Below, one piece after another: positions 51,501-64,000 of a stretch of 64,000 bases of DNA. Each line of letters starts with the position of its first letter. Position 1 is the first letter of the stretch. A model generated the notes under the pieces. It did no database searches, was not told the origin of the DNA, and saw only the letters and a program-made list of their open reading frames with translations. Origin of the DNA: Channa striata (Eukaryota > Chordata > Actinopteri > Anabantiformes > Channidae); assembly GCA_033026295.1 (NCBI GenBank), contig CM065180.1, positions 19,869,523 through 19,933,522 of the forward strand, in the 5' to 3' direction. The translations under genes and the position numbers were made by a program.

Positions 51501-53173
51501 TTCTATTGTTCCACTAATGCAGCACAGCATTGACACCCAGACTAAAGTCACACTGGCCCAGCTGGCCACACCTGTCTTCTACAAACCAATCTTGATCTCT
51601 GTGGTGATGCGTTTCCTGCAGCAGATGACGGGCATCACGCCCATTCTGGTCTATCTGGAGCCCATCTTTACCAAGAGCCAAGTCTCGCTGAAGCCCGGGT
51701 ATATAGATATATTTTCTTTTTATCTACAGTAACATGATCTACCAAATTGTCAATCTCCAAAATTTCCCTCTACCAGTTAGGTCATACAGGATATAACCTA
51801 ATGTGTAAAATATTATTGTCTTGGTTGGTAACTACGTCAGCTTGATTTATTAACTTTAATCCTGACGCATCTCTGTTTGTATTCATCAGGTACGAGGCGG
51901 CCATTGTGGGTGTAGTTCGCCTCCTCTCGGTTCTGACAGCTGCCAGCTTAATGGACAAGGCGGGACGCAAAGCCCTGCTGTACACGTCCAGCATGCTGAT
52001 GTTCGCGGCCTCTCTGGCCTTGACCATGAATTCGCACACCACACTTTGCCCTTCCCCTCACAACCTGACAACTGCGGACGACGGCCGCCACCTTGCAAAC
52101 GCTCTGCAGCTCAGCCAAAGCCCAACAAGCCTGATCCCTCTCATCAGCACCATGGTGTTTATATTTGGTGAGTGTTGCAAGCGGATTTCACCTTTCCACT
52201 GAAAAGATGTGACAGCAGCGTCGCTCCGCAGACGTCATTTCATCAGAAATTAATTACATACATTTTAATATAGGGGACCCTAACTTAAAATGATCACGTT
52301 GCACATTCAGCTCGTAACGATGTCGTTATTCGAAGCTGCTTTCCGCCGCTGAAACAAAGACGTCCGGTTCAATGACTCAGTCTGGCACCTGCAAACAAAG
52401 CTCTCACACTGATGCACTCAGCTTGTTAAATGGGTGGAGGCTGCAAAATATGTTGGACATGTGTCCCTGCGTTTAACAACACATACACTGTTTGCTGCAA
52501 TTTACCTTTTGTTTCATTCCAACATGTTGAGGCCTGTTATGTCCTCGGGTCATTATGCTCAAAGCTCGATTAACCGTCCACCTCCAAACACTCATAACGG
52601 AATGTGATTTGTGTTGCTTAGCTAATTAGTGTTTAGTTATGTTCTCACACACCCAGCTTGGCAGGGAAAACCATACACGTTAGAATACCTGAAGTCGTGG
52701 AGCTGACAGTTGTTTTCGAGTTAGACAAACCTCTGAACATAACGTGGCGTGGCCGGGGATTAACAAAGGGCTTTGCATTATTGTGAATGTTTAATTGGGC
52801 TATGACATCACTTTCTTTTGCGTTCTCATCACATTGTCTCCTAGGTTACGCCATGGGATGGGGCCCAATCACATGGCTGCTCATGTCAGAGGTGCTGCCA
52901 CTGGTGGCCAGGGGCGTGGCCTCAGGCCTGTGCGTCACCGTCAGCTGGTTGACGGCCTTCATGCTCACACACGCCTTCTCACACCTGGTGGAGCGGTACG
53001 GCCTGTATGTGCCGTACCTGTGCTTCACGGTGGTGTGTGTCCTGTGTCTGCTGTTCAATGCCGTGTGCATCCCAGAGACACGCCGTCGCTCGCTGGAGGA
53101 GATAGAGAACTATTTCAGGACAGGACGCACGTTCACCATCAGGCGGAGTCAGTCCGCTACACAGTCACGCTGA
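48548..53173 (+). CDS. slc2a6: GLUT6-type facilitative sugar transporter (SLC2 class III), complete, 8 coding exons, 499 aa
   Basis: A 12-helix major facilitator expected in lysosomal or endosomal membranes. Exons: 48548-48601, 49539-49810, 50670-50766, 50984-51083, 51238-51431, 51523-51698, 51890-52167, 52845-53173 (1500 nt with TGA). The start MGEETPLLRR carries an [DE]xxxLL sorting signal, as expected for GLUT6/GLUT8. Family motifs in order: GNFNFGYSL (TM1), NDLIGRK (loop 2-3), YISEISHKGVRGALG, MPSSPRR (the PESPR equivalent near residue 204), QQMTGITPILVYLEPIF (TM7), DKAGRK (loop 8-9), a long loop 9 with an NLT sequon as in class III GLUTs, GWGPITWLLMSEVLP (TM10), and PETRRRSLEEIE at the end of TM12. 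It is closest to human SLC2A6 in the stretches I recognise. The exon 1 donor is uncertain: GT at 48602 gives 18 codons, while GT at 48620 would add six in-frame codons. It could be a teleost slc2a6-like paralogue rather than the single orthologue. Confidence 0.93.
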
Positions 53174-53253
53174 AACACAGACTTTCTCTCCTGATGTAGT
53201 TTTGTAAAGGGAATTCTTCTATATCTAGAATCTCCATATAAATTTATTCAGCT

Positions 53254-53259
53254 AATAAA
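53254..53259 (+). promoter_or_regulatory. Candidate polyadenylation signal of slc2a6
   Basis: AATAAA lies about 80 nt after the slc2a6 TGA, a plausible distance for a short 3'UTR. No transcript evidence is available, and later signals are possible. Confidence 0.5.
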
Positions 53260-54074
53260 CACTGATTATAGATTAACTAGCACCATCTTCACAAGCTGCT
53301 GTTACTGTCCCACAACATTAATTACTATAAACATTGTTTGTCATAATTTGTCAGACTGAATGACATTTGTGTCATTAACAGTCTTTGCAGTCTTAGTTTA
53401 CTACTTGTACTTTTGTACTGTAAGTAAATTTGACGGCCCGGGTTTGGTACAGTAGTAGTACAGAGAGGTAGATGGAGTAAAATATTTAAAGTGCTTCTGA
53501 TTCCACTTCTACCTCTCCTTGTTGTGGATTTTTTAATTTTGTAGTGCGCATACTTTGCACATTTACGTCTTAGTTTTTTGTACTTCTGCCACCTCTATGT
53601 AAAAAAACAACGATAGTGTTCGGAGTTTTTATTTTCACTAGTGTAAATAGGACGTAGAGCAGGTGGACCTGTGCTTCCACCAGGCCACATGAGACAAGTA
53701 ATGGTGAAAGTAAAGTTGGTTTATATTGAGTACATATGTTTCCTTAGCTCTAACAAGTCTAATACACACTATTAAAAATTAATTGACTAATAAATTGCAC
53801 TTTACAACATGCTATTGTTTCACAGTAATACATCAGGACACTTTGTGTGTTCTCACATTACTACATTCTTTGTGTTTCCAGCAACAGCATGGCATTAACG
53901 TTATCATTACGTATGTACAGCATGAATGAAAATTGAACAGTTGATTTTTTTTGTATTATGCAATATGAATTTCACTGATTTGCATGTGCCGTCCTAAAAA
54001 TTGTGCACAAATTGTAAATATAAATAAACTTGTGCACAGGATCCTGGTCATCATGTTAACATCATTCTTGGGAA

Positions 54075-54104
54075 CAGGTCCATCATCTTCTGGTGATGGA
54101 CCTG
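54075..54104. repeat. Perfect 11-bp inverted repeat
   Basis: CAGGTCCATCA and TGATGGACCTG separated by 8 nt, about 0.9 kb after the slc2a6 stop codon. Confidence 0.9.
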
Positions 54105-54852
54105 ACGCTGCAGTGGCTCGGCAGGCCAGGTCACATGCCTCAGTGTGTTCTCAGAGGTACAGAAGTCTGACTCACTGCCCAGTGGCTCCCCGTCCTCCCA
54201 GTTAACAGATCTTTATGTGACTCATCAGTTAATTACGAGCATTGAAAATACTTTTGGTGAAAGATTAATTTAAATTATGTGCCAGTATTCGTGCAGTTAC
54301 ATTCAATGGAAGTGCACAGTGTGTGGAAAGTAGAAGGATTCTTGTGTTGGCGAAAGTTTCCCGTCATCCAGGTGTGGTCAGTGTAACTGGAAGCTGAGTC
54401 ATGTCAGTGGGACTTCCTGTTTCTTAGCTGGAAGCATTTTGACCCAGTCAACTGACATTAAAGAAGTCGCTTGGATAAACAACAAAATGTTCCCATGTCC
54501 AGCTGACACATTTTGAAAGTTTACTCCAAATTACATAACACTGTAGGTATGTGCAAATAAGCTGCTATGGATCAAATAAACTGGTGGGTGTTACTTCTGT
54601 GTGTGTTTGGTGATTTGCTAAATGTGAAGCTACAAATGTGCTTGTGTTTGGGAAATACATTATTTCGCCAATTTCAGTTTCAGTTTTAAATGTTATTTTT
54701 AATTTTGCATGTTTGAAAGTCTTACAGCTACGCTCACACATGAACAGCTTAGTTTAGGTTTTCTGATATGATATCATTAATAAAAATATGTGACCGTCAG
54801 TGTGCAGATATGGAATACAGTAAAAAAATGAAATAAAATAAGTAAAATAACT

Positions 54853-54952
54853 GAAGGGCGGCTGTAGCTACGTGTAAATTGTTCCTGGGCAAGACACTGA
54901 AGCCCAAGTTGCCACGGGTGTGTCGGGGAGCAACTCGCATGGCTTTGATGTG

Positions 54953-55010
<58 letters not shown>

Positions 55011-55060
55011 AAAAGCAATATTGTAAAGCGCTTTAGATGAAAGCACAATGTAAGTGGCCA
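54853..55060 (+). mobile_element. SINE-like retroposon fragment B
   Basis: Contains GGGCGGCTGTAGCTACGTG, GGGCAAGACACTGAAGCCCA, AAGTTGCCACGG, then a GT tract and the tail TGTAAAGCGCTTTAGATGAA. The same body modules as fragment A in the same order, with a better preserved tail. Confidence 0.6.
54949..55006. repeat. GT microsatellite inside a SINE-like segment
   Basis: 58 bp of GT repeat with one CG interruption at 54959-54960; the element continues on both sides. Confidence 0.95.
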
Positions 55061-55880
55061 CAGCTATCGTGAGAATTTTAATCTCAGATTCAAACCATTA
55101 ACATAAGTTAATTTCGTTTGAACATATATCATCTAGTGTAAATAAACTACAGTGGAATATTTTGTTTATTTTAAGAGAAGACTATTTTTCAAATTTGACA
55201 GAAGCATTATATTGACACAGTTGCATAATAAAAAGTTCATAATTTCCTCAATTTTCCTCATTCTAATATTGCATGGACCTGGTAAACTATCTTAAATAAC
55301 CTACAATTCCTCATAAAAAATCCTCAACACTCCCTCAACAAACAAATGAGCATCTCTCCATGTTTACAATCACATACTGTAAGGCGTTATTAGCAGAAGG
55401 TTGTGATTCACATTACAGTAAGGCAGGAACTGAACTCGTCCACAAAACTCAAAACTGAGTGAACACAATACATTTTTGCACTTTTTGAACAAAAGTAAAA
55501 CAATTAAACTGAGGACCACATAATGCAATCAATAAGACTCACTGTACTTTTACGTGAAACACGAGGGGCTTGAAAAACCCCATCGGCTCCACCTCCTGCT
55601 GCCATGGTAACAATTTATTCACCTAAACCAACGGACAACGTCTCCAAAACAAAGTCAAAGTTATTAAAACTGTTGGTCAGCACATAAAACCATCGCACAG
55701 TTAAATTATTAAGAGATTCTTATTTATTTGTCTTTCTTTGCATAGTTAGACTACGTTGATTTCCTAGTTTAGTAACGCACAATATTATGGAAATATAAAC
55801 AGTATGACAAGCTATTATTCTGTGCAGTGTTGGATTAAATTAATTAATTAATTAAAACAGAAGGCCAACCACATGTTTCA

Positions 55881-55890
55881 GTGTGTGTGT

Positions 55891-55939
<49 letters not shown>
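55881..55939. repeat. GT microsatellite
   Basis: About 59 bp of GT repeat with one phase slip near 55891, right of slc2a6. Confidence 0.95.
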
Positions 55940-55941
<2 letters not shown>

Positions 55942-58900
55942 AGCCACACCTTGCTAAAGCAGCAGCATGATTGATGACAAGCAGGAGGAATGTTTGAATG
56001 GAGCTTTGGTCCAAGAATCTGCTGTGTAAATCACCACATACAATGAAATGTTGCCTCGAAAATGCACCAAGTTCGGGAAGTTCGATTTATTGTCATGCTG
56101 TGTATCGCCTTTCGTCGGTTTGGTCATGTGATGCTTGACTGAGGTGCATCAGAAACAGCAACAGTGACGTGAAGCTGTCCCTTACTTTTGCTCATATTAT
56201 ATTTAATTGCTAAAAACTGTGACGTTAAACACGAGTAAAGGAGAACATTTGTTTTTTCAGCAGAGGATAACACAGACACGTCAGAATGCCGCTGAACTTG
56301 TCCTAAACATCAGGAAACCCTTAATCATAGTCCAGGAAGAATCGCTTGCATTAATTCCGTATGGTGACCTTGAAACAGTGACAAAGATACACATAACTAT
56401 GGTAGATATGAATCTCTTAACACTGATTGATATGTAATTGTGTATAATACTCTGGGAAGAGGATAAAAATAATTATTATCAAAGATTTTTCTACTATTTC
56501 CTCTTGTGCTCAGTGTTTATATACCCGCCGTGTCAGAAGCTATTTTTAAAATTCTGACTGTATCCACCCACTTCCTTCTCCAAATCAATGCCTCTCTCTG
56601 TCTCCACCCGTCCCTGTCTGTTCAACATGAGATTGGTGTCATGTGACCTAAAGAATCTTAATCTTAATAGTTAATCTTATTATATTATTTATCATAATAT
56701 GTTATACCTGATCAGTAATAAGTGAGACCAGTGTTTTGGGTGAAGCATTCCCTAATGTTAATGTCATGTAGCAAATATTGATCTTCCAGCTTTTATTCAG
56801 AATGCAAAAAAATTCCTGTTGCTCAAAGGTGAATTAATGATTCTCATGTCTCCCAAACAAGACAAACAAAAGCTAAAATTATTGCTAAGGTGCAGTTTAT
56901 GTGTCCAGACTCTAATCAGTTCATATAAATATAGAATTCTATATAGACTATATAAAATTATATAAATTTTATAGTGACTTTGAACTTTAATCTTTGACCA
57001 GCAATATCTGATCACTACATTTGTATCAAGATTTTAAAAATCTGGTGGATGTTTGAGCCCAATTGGAAGAAAAATGATATAAATCAAGGCTTTCAGTTTA
57101 TCCTCGAGTCCAAGTAGAAATTTGTGCCAAGATTTAAAAAAGTCTTTAAAGTAAATGTGCTCACTGTGATATTGTATTCACAAAAAATAGTGAGGACAAA
57201 GGGGACGTGATGTGACCTGCCCCCAAAGTCCAAGAAAATTATCAATATGTAATTTTCAACTTTTAAGAATTTTTGTCGAGGCATTTTGTGTTCACAATAA
57301 TGTAAGGACATTAGGAGACGGAGTCACTGAACAACAAAACGTAATAAGTTAATGCTTATCTCAAAACTAATTTTTTGAGGCATATTTGAAGAAATTCTGT
57401 CAATGTATGACTGTGATATTATGGTTATGAAAACGGATGGAAGGAACTGACTTCTGAGGTCCCATTTGATTAGTTCGTCCTTCAGTCCTGTTGGAAGTTT
57501 TTGCCACATTTTAGGGCCTTATGGTGATGTTATGTTCACAAAAATGGACAGATGTGAGGTCACACTTACTTTGACTTTTGATCCCCAAAATCCAATCAGT
57601 TCATCCCTGATTCCAGGTCTTTGCCTAATTTGAAGCACTTTATGAAATATTGCCTTTGCAGGAATCGAATGGACCGATGGGCAAAACATAATGTCTCCGA
57701 CCGTTGCTGGACTCTGAAGGTGAGAGATGACAAAAAGAACACAACAGGGATGATACTGTTATTAATGTTTTTTTAAATTAAAAGTTGGCTAATACAATTG
57801 CTTAGACCGAAAAGAAAATGGAAAACAAATCAATAAATAATTATACCTTTCATTTTTAGTTTGTTATGTGCTGAATTTTTCCCAACTTTGTGTTTGTAGA
57901 GACACAAAGCAGATTTCTTATTGTTTATTATCGGATATCTGAGGCATTTCATTAAGACCCATAATACTTTACTGTACGGCAAAGCTTTAGGGAACACACA
58001 TTTAATTTATGCACTGATTTTAAGAAGATACTTGAACAAAGATATATACATACTGATCATATTTTTACTGTTTACAGGTCCGACCATGAGCCACATGTTA
58101 ACATCTGTGCCAAACCGCCGGACATGCAATCATTCAAAAATATCCCAATTAAATCTAAACATCATATCACACACACACACACGCGCGCACGAGCCCACAC
58201 GTTAACCTTTTAATGGAATGTTAAAACCTCATAGGGATTGGTCTATTCACTGGAATGTTGTTAATCAGGCCCATCGAAACCCACACATACACACACACTT
58301 TTATCTTTTTCAGCTTGTAGGGTTTTATGTTAATTTCCTGAACACTTACTTTCACCTGATCCACAACCACAACCTGCCCAAACTTTATCCTAAATCGCCA
58401 GGCTCAAATGCAATGATTTCCGGGTAGGGATCAGCATCCGGTCCCCACAAGGAAGACCACATTCCTGCAACATAAACAGGAGTTAGACATGGTGCACCCG
58501 AACACACACACCTCCACCCCACCCAGCTGATGTCACGCGCACAGGCAACACCTCACACACTCTATATGCCTTAATGCAAATTCACTGCATATGATCCCAA
58601 AACTGAAGCATATACGCTTCATGAGTTTGCACCATTAAAAGTATTTTACATCATTTCCCCACTTTTGAATCTTTGGAAACTCTGGCATCTTTCCTACAGA
58701 AAAGAGACACAGAAAAGCTGCTTGTGCAATATTAGTCTGTAATCGGTCAGACACGTAGTTGCGAGGCTCGACGCCTTTACACATTTCACTTTGGGAGGTC
58801 GTTAATTGCAATCTGTCCACACATTCTGGAAATCCCAGGTGTTTTCCAGCCTCCCGGTGTGTAGGAGAGGCAGTCAACGGTCAGCAACGCGGTGGCCGGC

Positions 58901-61238
58901 AGGATAGAAATGTGGTGGAACAGGCCTCGGCTACAGTGAGCGAGAGGCTGCAGGGCGACTCGGGGTTCAGGGTTTTGCCCGGGGGCACTCGTGGCCCGGG
59001 GGAACCAGGAGTCCAACGACTGACGGTGAACGGCTGAGTCACAGCCGCCCGTATTATGAGCTACAACAATTCAGGACAGGTTTACTCCAAAATAAAACAA
59101 CTAACTGCCATGTTCGCACAGGCCGAATACAAGCAAGAGATCGTGTGGCGTCTGGTTGCTCGTGTGCACTGGCAGCCAAAATCCCCAAACTGTATGATTT
59201 ACCACAAAGTCTATGTGCTGTCAGGGAGTCATAACTGATGGCATTTTTCAGTTTTAAAGACAGAATATAAACACGGATTAATGCACGTTTCCTCTGCACC
59301 GACATGATGCGTTTTCACTGCCGGTGAACGAGCTCGACTCTGCACCTCTGTGTTCTGTCTTGTCACTGAGAGGTTTTCTTCTCTGGCACATTGGTTTTGT
59401 TGGCAGACAAGAGGCAGCTGGAAAGGAAACAAGAGTTAATTAAAAATGGAAATATGCCAAAAGAAAATTACTGCTCAGTGAAATTATATTTTCACGATCA
59501 CTGTTGTTACAATTATTATTCATTTAAAGTACCTAGTTTCAGATTACTAATTACTCCCCAACGCTTATGAGATTATAACTCTCTCGGGTGTCGAATGCTC
59601 CCCGACATAGAAGAAAGAAATCTTACCATTTTACAGACATTTTTTTGTACAAAAACCAAAGTGTAGCAGGGTTTTCCTGGTGTGTGACCAGTAATCAGAG
59701 GAATTCGCCTCCAGCTGTCTGAAATTTCCTCACAAGGTGAATCACAATTTGATGATTGAGATCTGCAAAACAAAAACACAAAGAGGTTTTTACACTTTTT
59801 CAGTGTGTCACTGAAATGTGGATTTGTCCGTTTTTGTTACCGTTGGACGGAGTCGGGCTGGCTAATGCTGAGCTAAGCCAACCCGCGCTCGTACGATTAA
59901 AGGTCAGATGGACGATCTCAGCTCAGGGCTCACGATGGCCAGAGAATGTTGAATAACACTAATTACTATAATTCTCATACTCTCTTTAAATACGAAAATC
60001 ATTTTAAATGGCCCAATCTGTTTGCTGGGAAATGAGAAATCCACTGTTTATCTCGCAGGACTTCGGTCTGGATCTCAAACATTCTCTTGTGGTCATGATT
60101 TATTTACTCACCCTTGCAGAAAATGCCTGTTCTCCTCCTTCTACACCTTCTGCATTCATGCGTTCACCCACATTTTTTGAACAAACAGGTATGCGGCTTC
60201 AATTCAACACTGTTTTTTTTTTTTTTTTTTTTAGATATTTGGGGACATTTATCATATTTTAGTGCATGTCAGCAGGTGGAACATCGTGTGCTCCAGTCAC
60301 ATTCCATGACAAAAAAAAACCATGGAGGCCTCAGATCTTTGTTAAGTCTGACTGTCTGCTTTAGGAATTCAAAAGCAGCACGACGGAAACAGGTTATTCC
60401 CATTTTACAGAGTGACACACATACAAACACACACACTCATATAAACACACACTCCCTTATTAATAATCCCCAAAGAACATGTTAAAAAGAAGACCAGTAG
60501 AGTCTTTGGACGCTACGCCTAAACTCCTGCGTGACTCAGTGTTGCGGCATATTCCTGTCTTTGTAGTTAAGGGTGGTGCTGTGGGAGGTTTCTGGGAGAG
60601 GCTTGTAGAGATACAGGTGAGGCAGGTGCACCTGTCAGCTACACGCTGTCGGGACTCTACACCTGCAACAGCAAAGACGCATCTTCGCACTCGGACTGCG
60701 ACGCTTTGCCAAGGTGAGTCCCTCAGAAATGAACGTGTGGCCACAGCGAGAGGGTCGGATTTGACGCTTAACGTTTAAGGTTTCGCTGGGGAGTCAGTGA
60801 CAGGAGCTGATGTTTAGGGGGGTGAGTGACTAAAGACATCAGAGATTGTAAAATAAATCATAGAAACTGAAGATTAGCTGAAAAAGTGGACAAAATCCAC
60901 AACGTGCCGGCAAGTAAATGACTGTTAATCACTAGAAATTTGAAATAAAACAGTTGAAGTGATTTTTCTTTCCTCTTGCTGTTAATGATACACACAACAG
61001 GTGTTACAGAGGAAAGGCTCATTTAGCTCATCTCCTCTTCCTCAAAGTTTCCGTTTTAATCCACATTATTTGTCATTTTGGTTTTAGAGGTTTTGAACAA
61101 TACATGCAAGCGTGGGTGGAACCCTGGAAAGTCCAGGTCTTGCTCTGTGACGTAGACTCTGATATTTCTGGGTTTGAAGTGAATGTTCAAGCTGTGGAGC
61201 TCGTAGATGTACGAGTTGATTTGAAGTCAGTCTCGCTG

Positions 61239-61240
<2 letters not shown>

Positions 61241-61280
<40 letters not shown>
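61241..61280. repeat. CA microsatellite
   Basis: 40 bp of uninterrupted CA repeat directly right of the open block at 61085-61240. Confidence 0.95.
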
Positions 61281-61282
<2 letters not shown>

Positions 61283-62041
61283 ATTCTTTATGTCAGAGGT
61301 CATTTTTTAGAGGAGGGGTCTGCAGCAACACCTTGTTGTGTTTAACAGAGAATCAGGATTCATTTTCTGGCACGTGTTGCTGCAATCCAGTATTCCTGAG
61401 GTCTTTGTTCGCTGTTACATGGATTTGTGGTTTGACTGTTTGGTTGCACCGTCAGGATTCGTCTTATAGCCCTAAGTGTGTTTCTGTGGGAGATTTCTTC
61501 TCCGTGTAGGTTTGACTGCACACGACTGTAACTGTGTTAAAACCTAATTTGACATAAAAGTCTGATTTCTGTCAAATCTTTAGAGCAGAGGACGTTTTCT
61601 CTCCATATTAACAGCAATCCATAAAAAATGAGAATCAGATCATTGTGTCTTCACTGAAAGACTTTTGATTGTGAATATGTGGCATCTATAGGAAATGGTT
61701 ATAATGATTCATAAATCAAAGTAAATGTGCTTTAATGGCAGATCACCTTTTCTTTTTCATTCATCAAATCAAATCACGTTATATTCTGTGTAAACGAAAC
61801 ATGCTGTGCATTAATAAAGAGTGGGCTTTTATGTTGGAGGGATCTGGTGTCAGATTTCGATAAACTAAAATGTCACAGGCAAAACACGATTTGATTTGAG
61901 CTGATCTCAATAATTAATGATCATTTAATTCACTCCCTGTCGTCCCCGTGTGACAATGAGCGATTAATTCAGTAACTTCCACCTTTGTCAGCTGATCATT
62001 ACAGTCTGTCATCATCTGTCTCTCCCTCCCCCTCTGGCGTT

Positions 62042-62043
<2 letters not shown>

Positions 62044-62099
<56 letters not shown>
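62044..62099. repeat. CA microsatellite
   Basis: 56 bp of uninterrupted CA repeat. Confidence 0.97.
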
Positions 62100-62103
<4 letters not shown>

Positions 62104-63172
62104 CAGGTTTGACCAGCAGAGATGTTACATTCACTGAGGCCACACCTGTGATTCAGACGGATGATAAATCACCTGGCTCAGTTCATCTGCTGTTTAACCT
62201 CAGTGGGAAATCACGGCCTTCATGAACATTTTAACCAGCAGATGAACTTGTTTTGGGTCCGTCCCCAGACTAACATAAATGAGAGTTTGCACTTGACAAC
62301 TTTTCTTGATCTGTCTCACGTGTTCCAGCAAGAAAACCTGGACGTGGTCACATGTGTCTCTCGCTCTCTCACAGAGCTCTTATTGTTCCATCGCTCGCCT
62401 TTAACTCTCCACCATTGTGTTTTGAAAGTATCTCTGCAATGTGGCAGAGGGATTTTTGGGAAGCCGCACCCAGTCTCTGCTTCCACTTCATGTCCAAGCT
62501 GAGGGGACGTTAGGCCACCGCTAGGAATAGTAGCTCCTCAGGAAGTGGACATTAACATTTATTTATGTATTATTCCTAAATTATTCCAATTTAGTTCTTG
62601 TCTCTCAATCTGTTTACATGTATTTGAAAGGATTTTAAGGTCGAGGGTCACAGGGTGTCATACGCTGTACACACTTTACAGACCCTTTGGGTAAAATTAT
62701 TAAGTGATCACACATGATACTGGGTGTATGAATAAAGCAAATTTCATTAAATTCTTTGTGTGGATGCTACAGGCAAACTGCAGCGAATCTTACTGACATA
62801 AACTCACTCTGCAGTAGCAGGATTCTGAAGCTGCTGGAAAAAACCGAATCAACATTTTCCTTGAGTGACACTGAAGGCAACACGCCCAAAGTTTCCAGTG
62901 AATGTCACTGTTTTTAACACGCGGCAGTAAAGTCGGTGACCCATCCACCGCTAATGCCTGGCTGCTGGTGGGAATCTGCTCTTCTCTGTGTTTCCCTGAA
63001 ATTCTCGTGAACCTTCAAATGGCGACACACATGGAGTTTAACTGGACTTGATTCTGGACAGATTTTTGTGAGGCTGCAGTTTTGGTTTGGCACACCCTCA
63101 GTCTGTGACACACAGAGAGACATGCAGCATGGCGACATTCCTGCACCAACATATGGGTGTATACAGGCTCTC

Positions 63173-63174
<2 letters not shown>

Positions 63175-63215
<41 letters not shown>

Positions 63216-63316
63216 CAATAACAAAGACGTGTGTCATTTGTGCCTAATCCAAACTGCACAGGTGATGAACGGTGGCTACACTTCACAACATATAATGAAT
63301 GGAGGGAGGTAGTGTA

Positions 63317-63373
<57 letters not shown>
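63175..63373. repeat. Pair of GT microsatellites
   Basis: GT tracts at 63175-63214 and 63317-63373 separated by about 100 bp of unique sequence; the second has one TT interruption. Confidence 0.95.
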
Positions 63374-64000
63374 AAGAGAAACTTGTTGATCAGTGTGTTT
63401 GCATGACTTAGAGAAAATGAGGTGCATGGACAGAGAGGATGTTGAGATAAGTATGTGCACTATGTATGTGGGACTTTAAAGAAGACGAGGAGATAAAACG
63501 TAGGAGTAAAGTTAAAGTCTCCAGTCACAGCGAAAGAGGAAACAAAATGAAGTAACTTTTAACCATCTTTGAGGAGGGTTTTTCCAGTTTGCTATCATCC
63601 ATTTTATTGATCACATGACTACAACAAAACACTCGTTTCATTGCGGTCTCAGCGAACATCTCCGTTAACGGGACTGTCAACTAAAAGCACTGCATCCTAT
63701 TTAACCAAGCGACACAGATCAGACACCTGTCACCCCGTCATACAGCGTCACTTCAACAGTAATCACTCCAAATCAAAATTAAAATGTAAGCAGAAAGCAA
63801 CCACAGACAATAACCGCGCTGACCTTTGACCTGTTTATGTGCACTTTTAAATGTCCAATTAGCACGTAGGCTTCAATCAGGAGTGGTTGCTTCATCATAA
63901 AGTCAAATAACTGTCTCTAAAGTATTTTTCAACCTACGTCTCGTGCCACGTGTGCAAGGAAACGACCATTCTTATTATTATTAACCTCACTCTTAAAGGC

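Larger units (their letters stand above)
53174..64000. other. Region right of slc2a6 with no recognised gene
   Basis: The first part is the slc2a6 3' flank. Further right are the 11-bp hairpin at 54075-54104, a SINE-like segment with internal GT tract (54853-55060), GT or CA tracts at 55881-55939, 61241-61280, 62044-62099, 63175-63214 and 63317-63373, a T run near 60215-60233, and GC-richer blocks at about 58850-59040 and 60480-60720. Open frames exist in the latter but none resembles a protein I know. Confidence 0.5.

Noticed and set aside
58635..59037. Overlapping frames on both strands in a GC-richer block
   Set aside because: No conserved motif and no consistent exon structure; could be a small CpG-containing patch but not supported as a gene.
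62161..62502. 113-aa plus-strand frame
   Set aside because: No recognised motif, no splice signals of note and ordinary codon pattern; likely chance.

Overview
The window looks like nuclear DNA of a teleost fish, probably a percomorph. Its coding exons are short, interrupted by introns with GT-AG ends, and encode vertebrate proteins. Long CA/GT microsatellites are very frequent, and several interspersed repeats have the look of fish retroposon tails and miniature DNA elements. No prokaryotic, plasmid or CRISPR feature was seen.

Four protein genes can be built exon by exon. On the minus strand, reading right to left: ptx4 (pentraxin 4, complete, 4 coding exons, 46507 to 42960), clcn7 (lysosomal 2Cl-/H+ exchanger ClC-7, complete, 25 coding exons, 42289 to 29383) and arhgdig (RhoGDI-gamma/RhoGDI-3, first four coding exons, 19771 to 2439, 3' part beyond the left edge). 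On the plus strand, a GLUT6-type sugar transporter (slc2a6-like, complete, 8 coding exons, 48548 to 53173) is divergent from ptx4. ARHGDIG, CLCN7 and PTX4 also lie on human 16p13.3, so the minus-strand block appears to be conserved synteny; the GLUT6-like gene is not part of that human block.

Layout: 1-19771 is arhgdig, with introns of about 0.5, 5.7 and 10.7 kb filled with microsatellites and old repeats; 19772-20730 is its upstream region with a polypurine/polypyrimidine tract; 20731-29382 has no recognised gene and should hold the clcn7 3'UTR at its right end; 29383-42289 is clcn7; 42290-42959 is the short ptx4-clcn7 gap with a ZNF143-like site; 42960-46507 is ptx4; 46508-48547 is the shared ptx4/slc2a6 upstream region; 48548-53173 is slc2a6-like; 53174-64000 has no recognised gene, only repeats and a few weak exon-like blocks near 60.5 and 61.1 kb.

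ClC-7 and the GLUT6-like protein both carry an N-terminal acidic dileucine signal, so two lysosome-directed transporters lie within 6.3 kb of each other. Beyond this I found no convincing new system. The more unusual points are the ptx4 Gln/Pro-rich insert, the CA tract directly after the clcn7 stop codon, CA/GT tracts at three splice donors, and the dispersed hairpin element.
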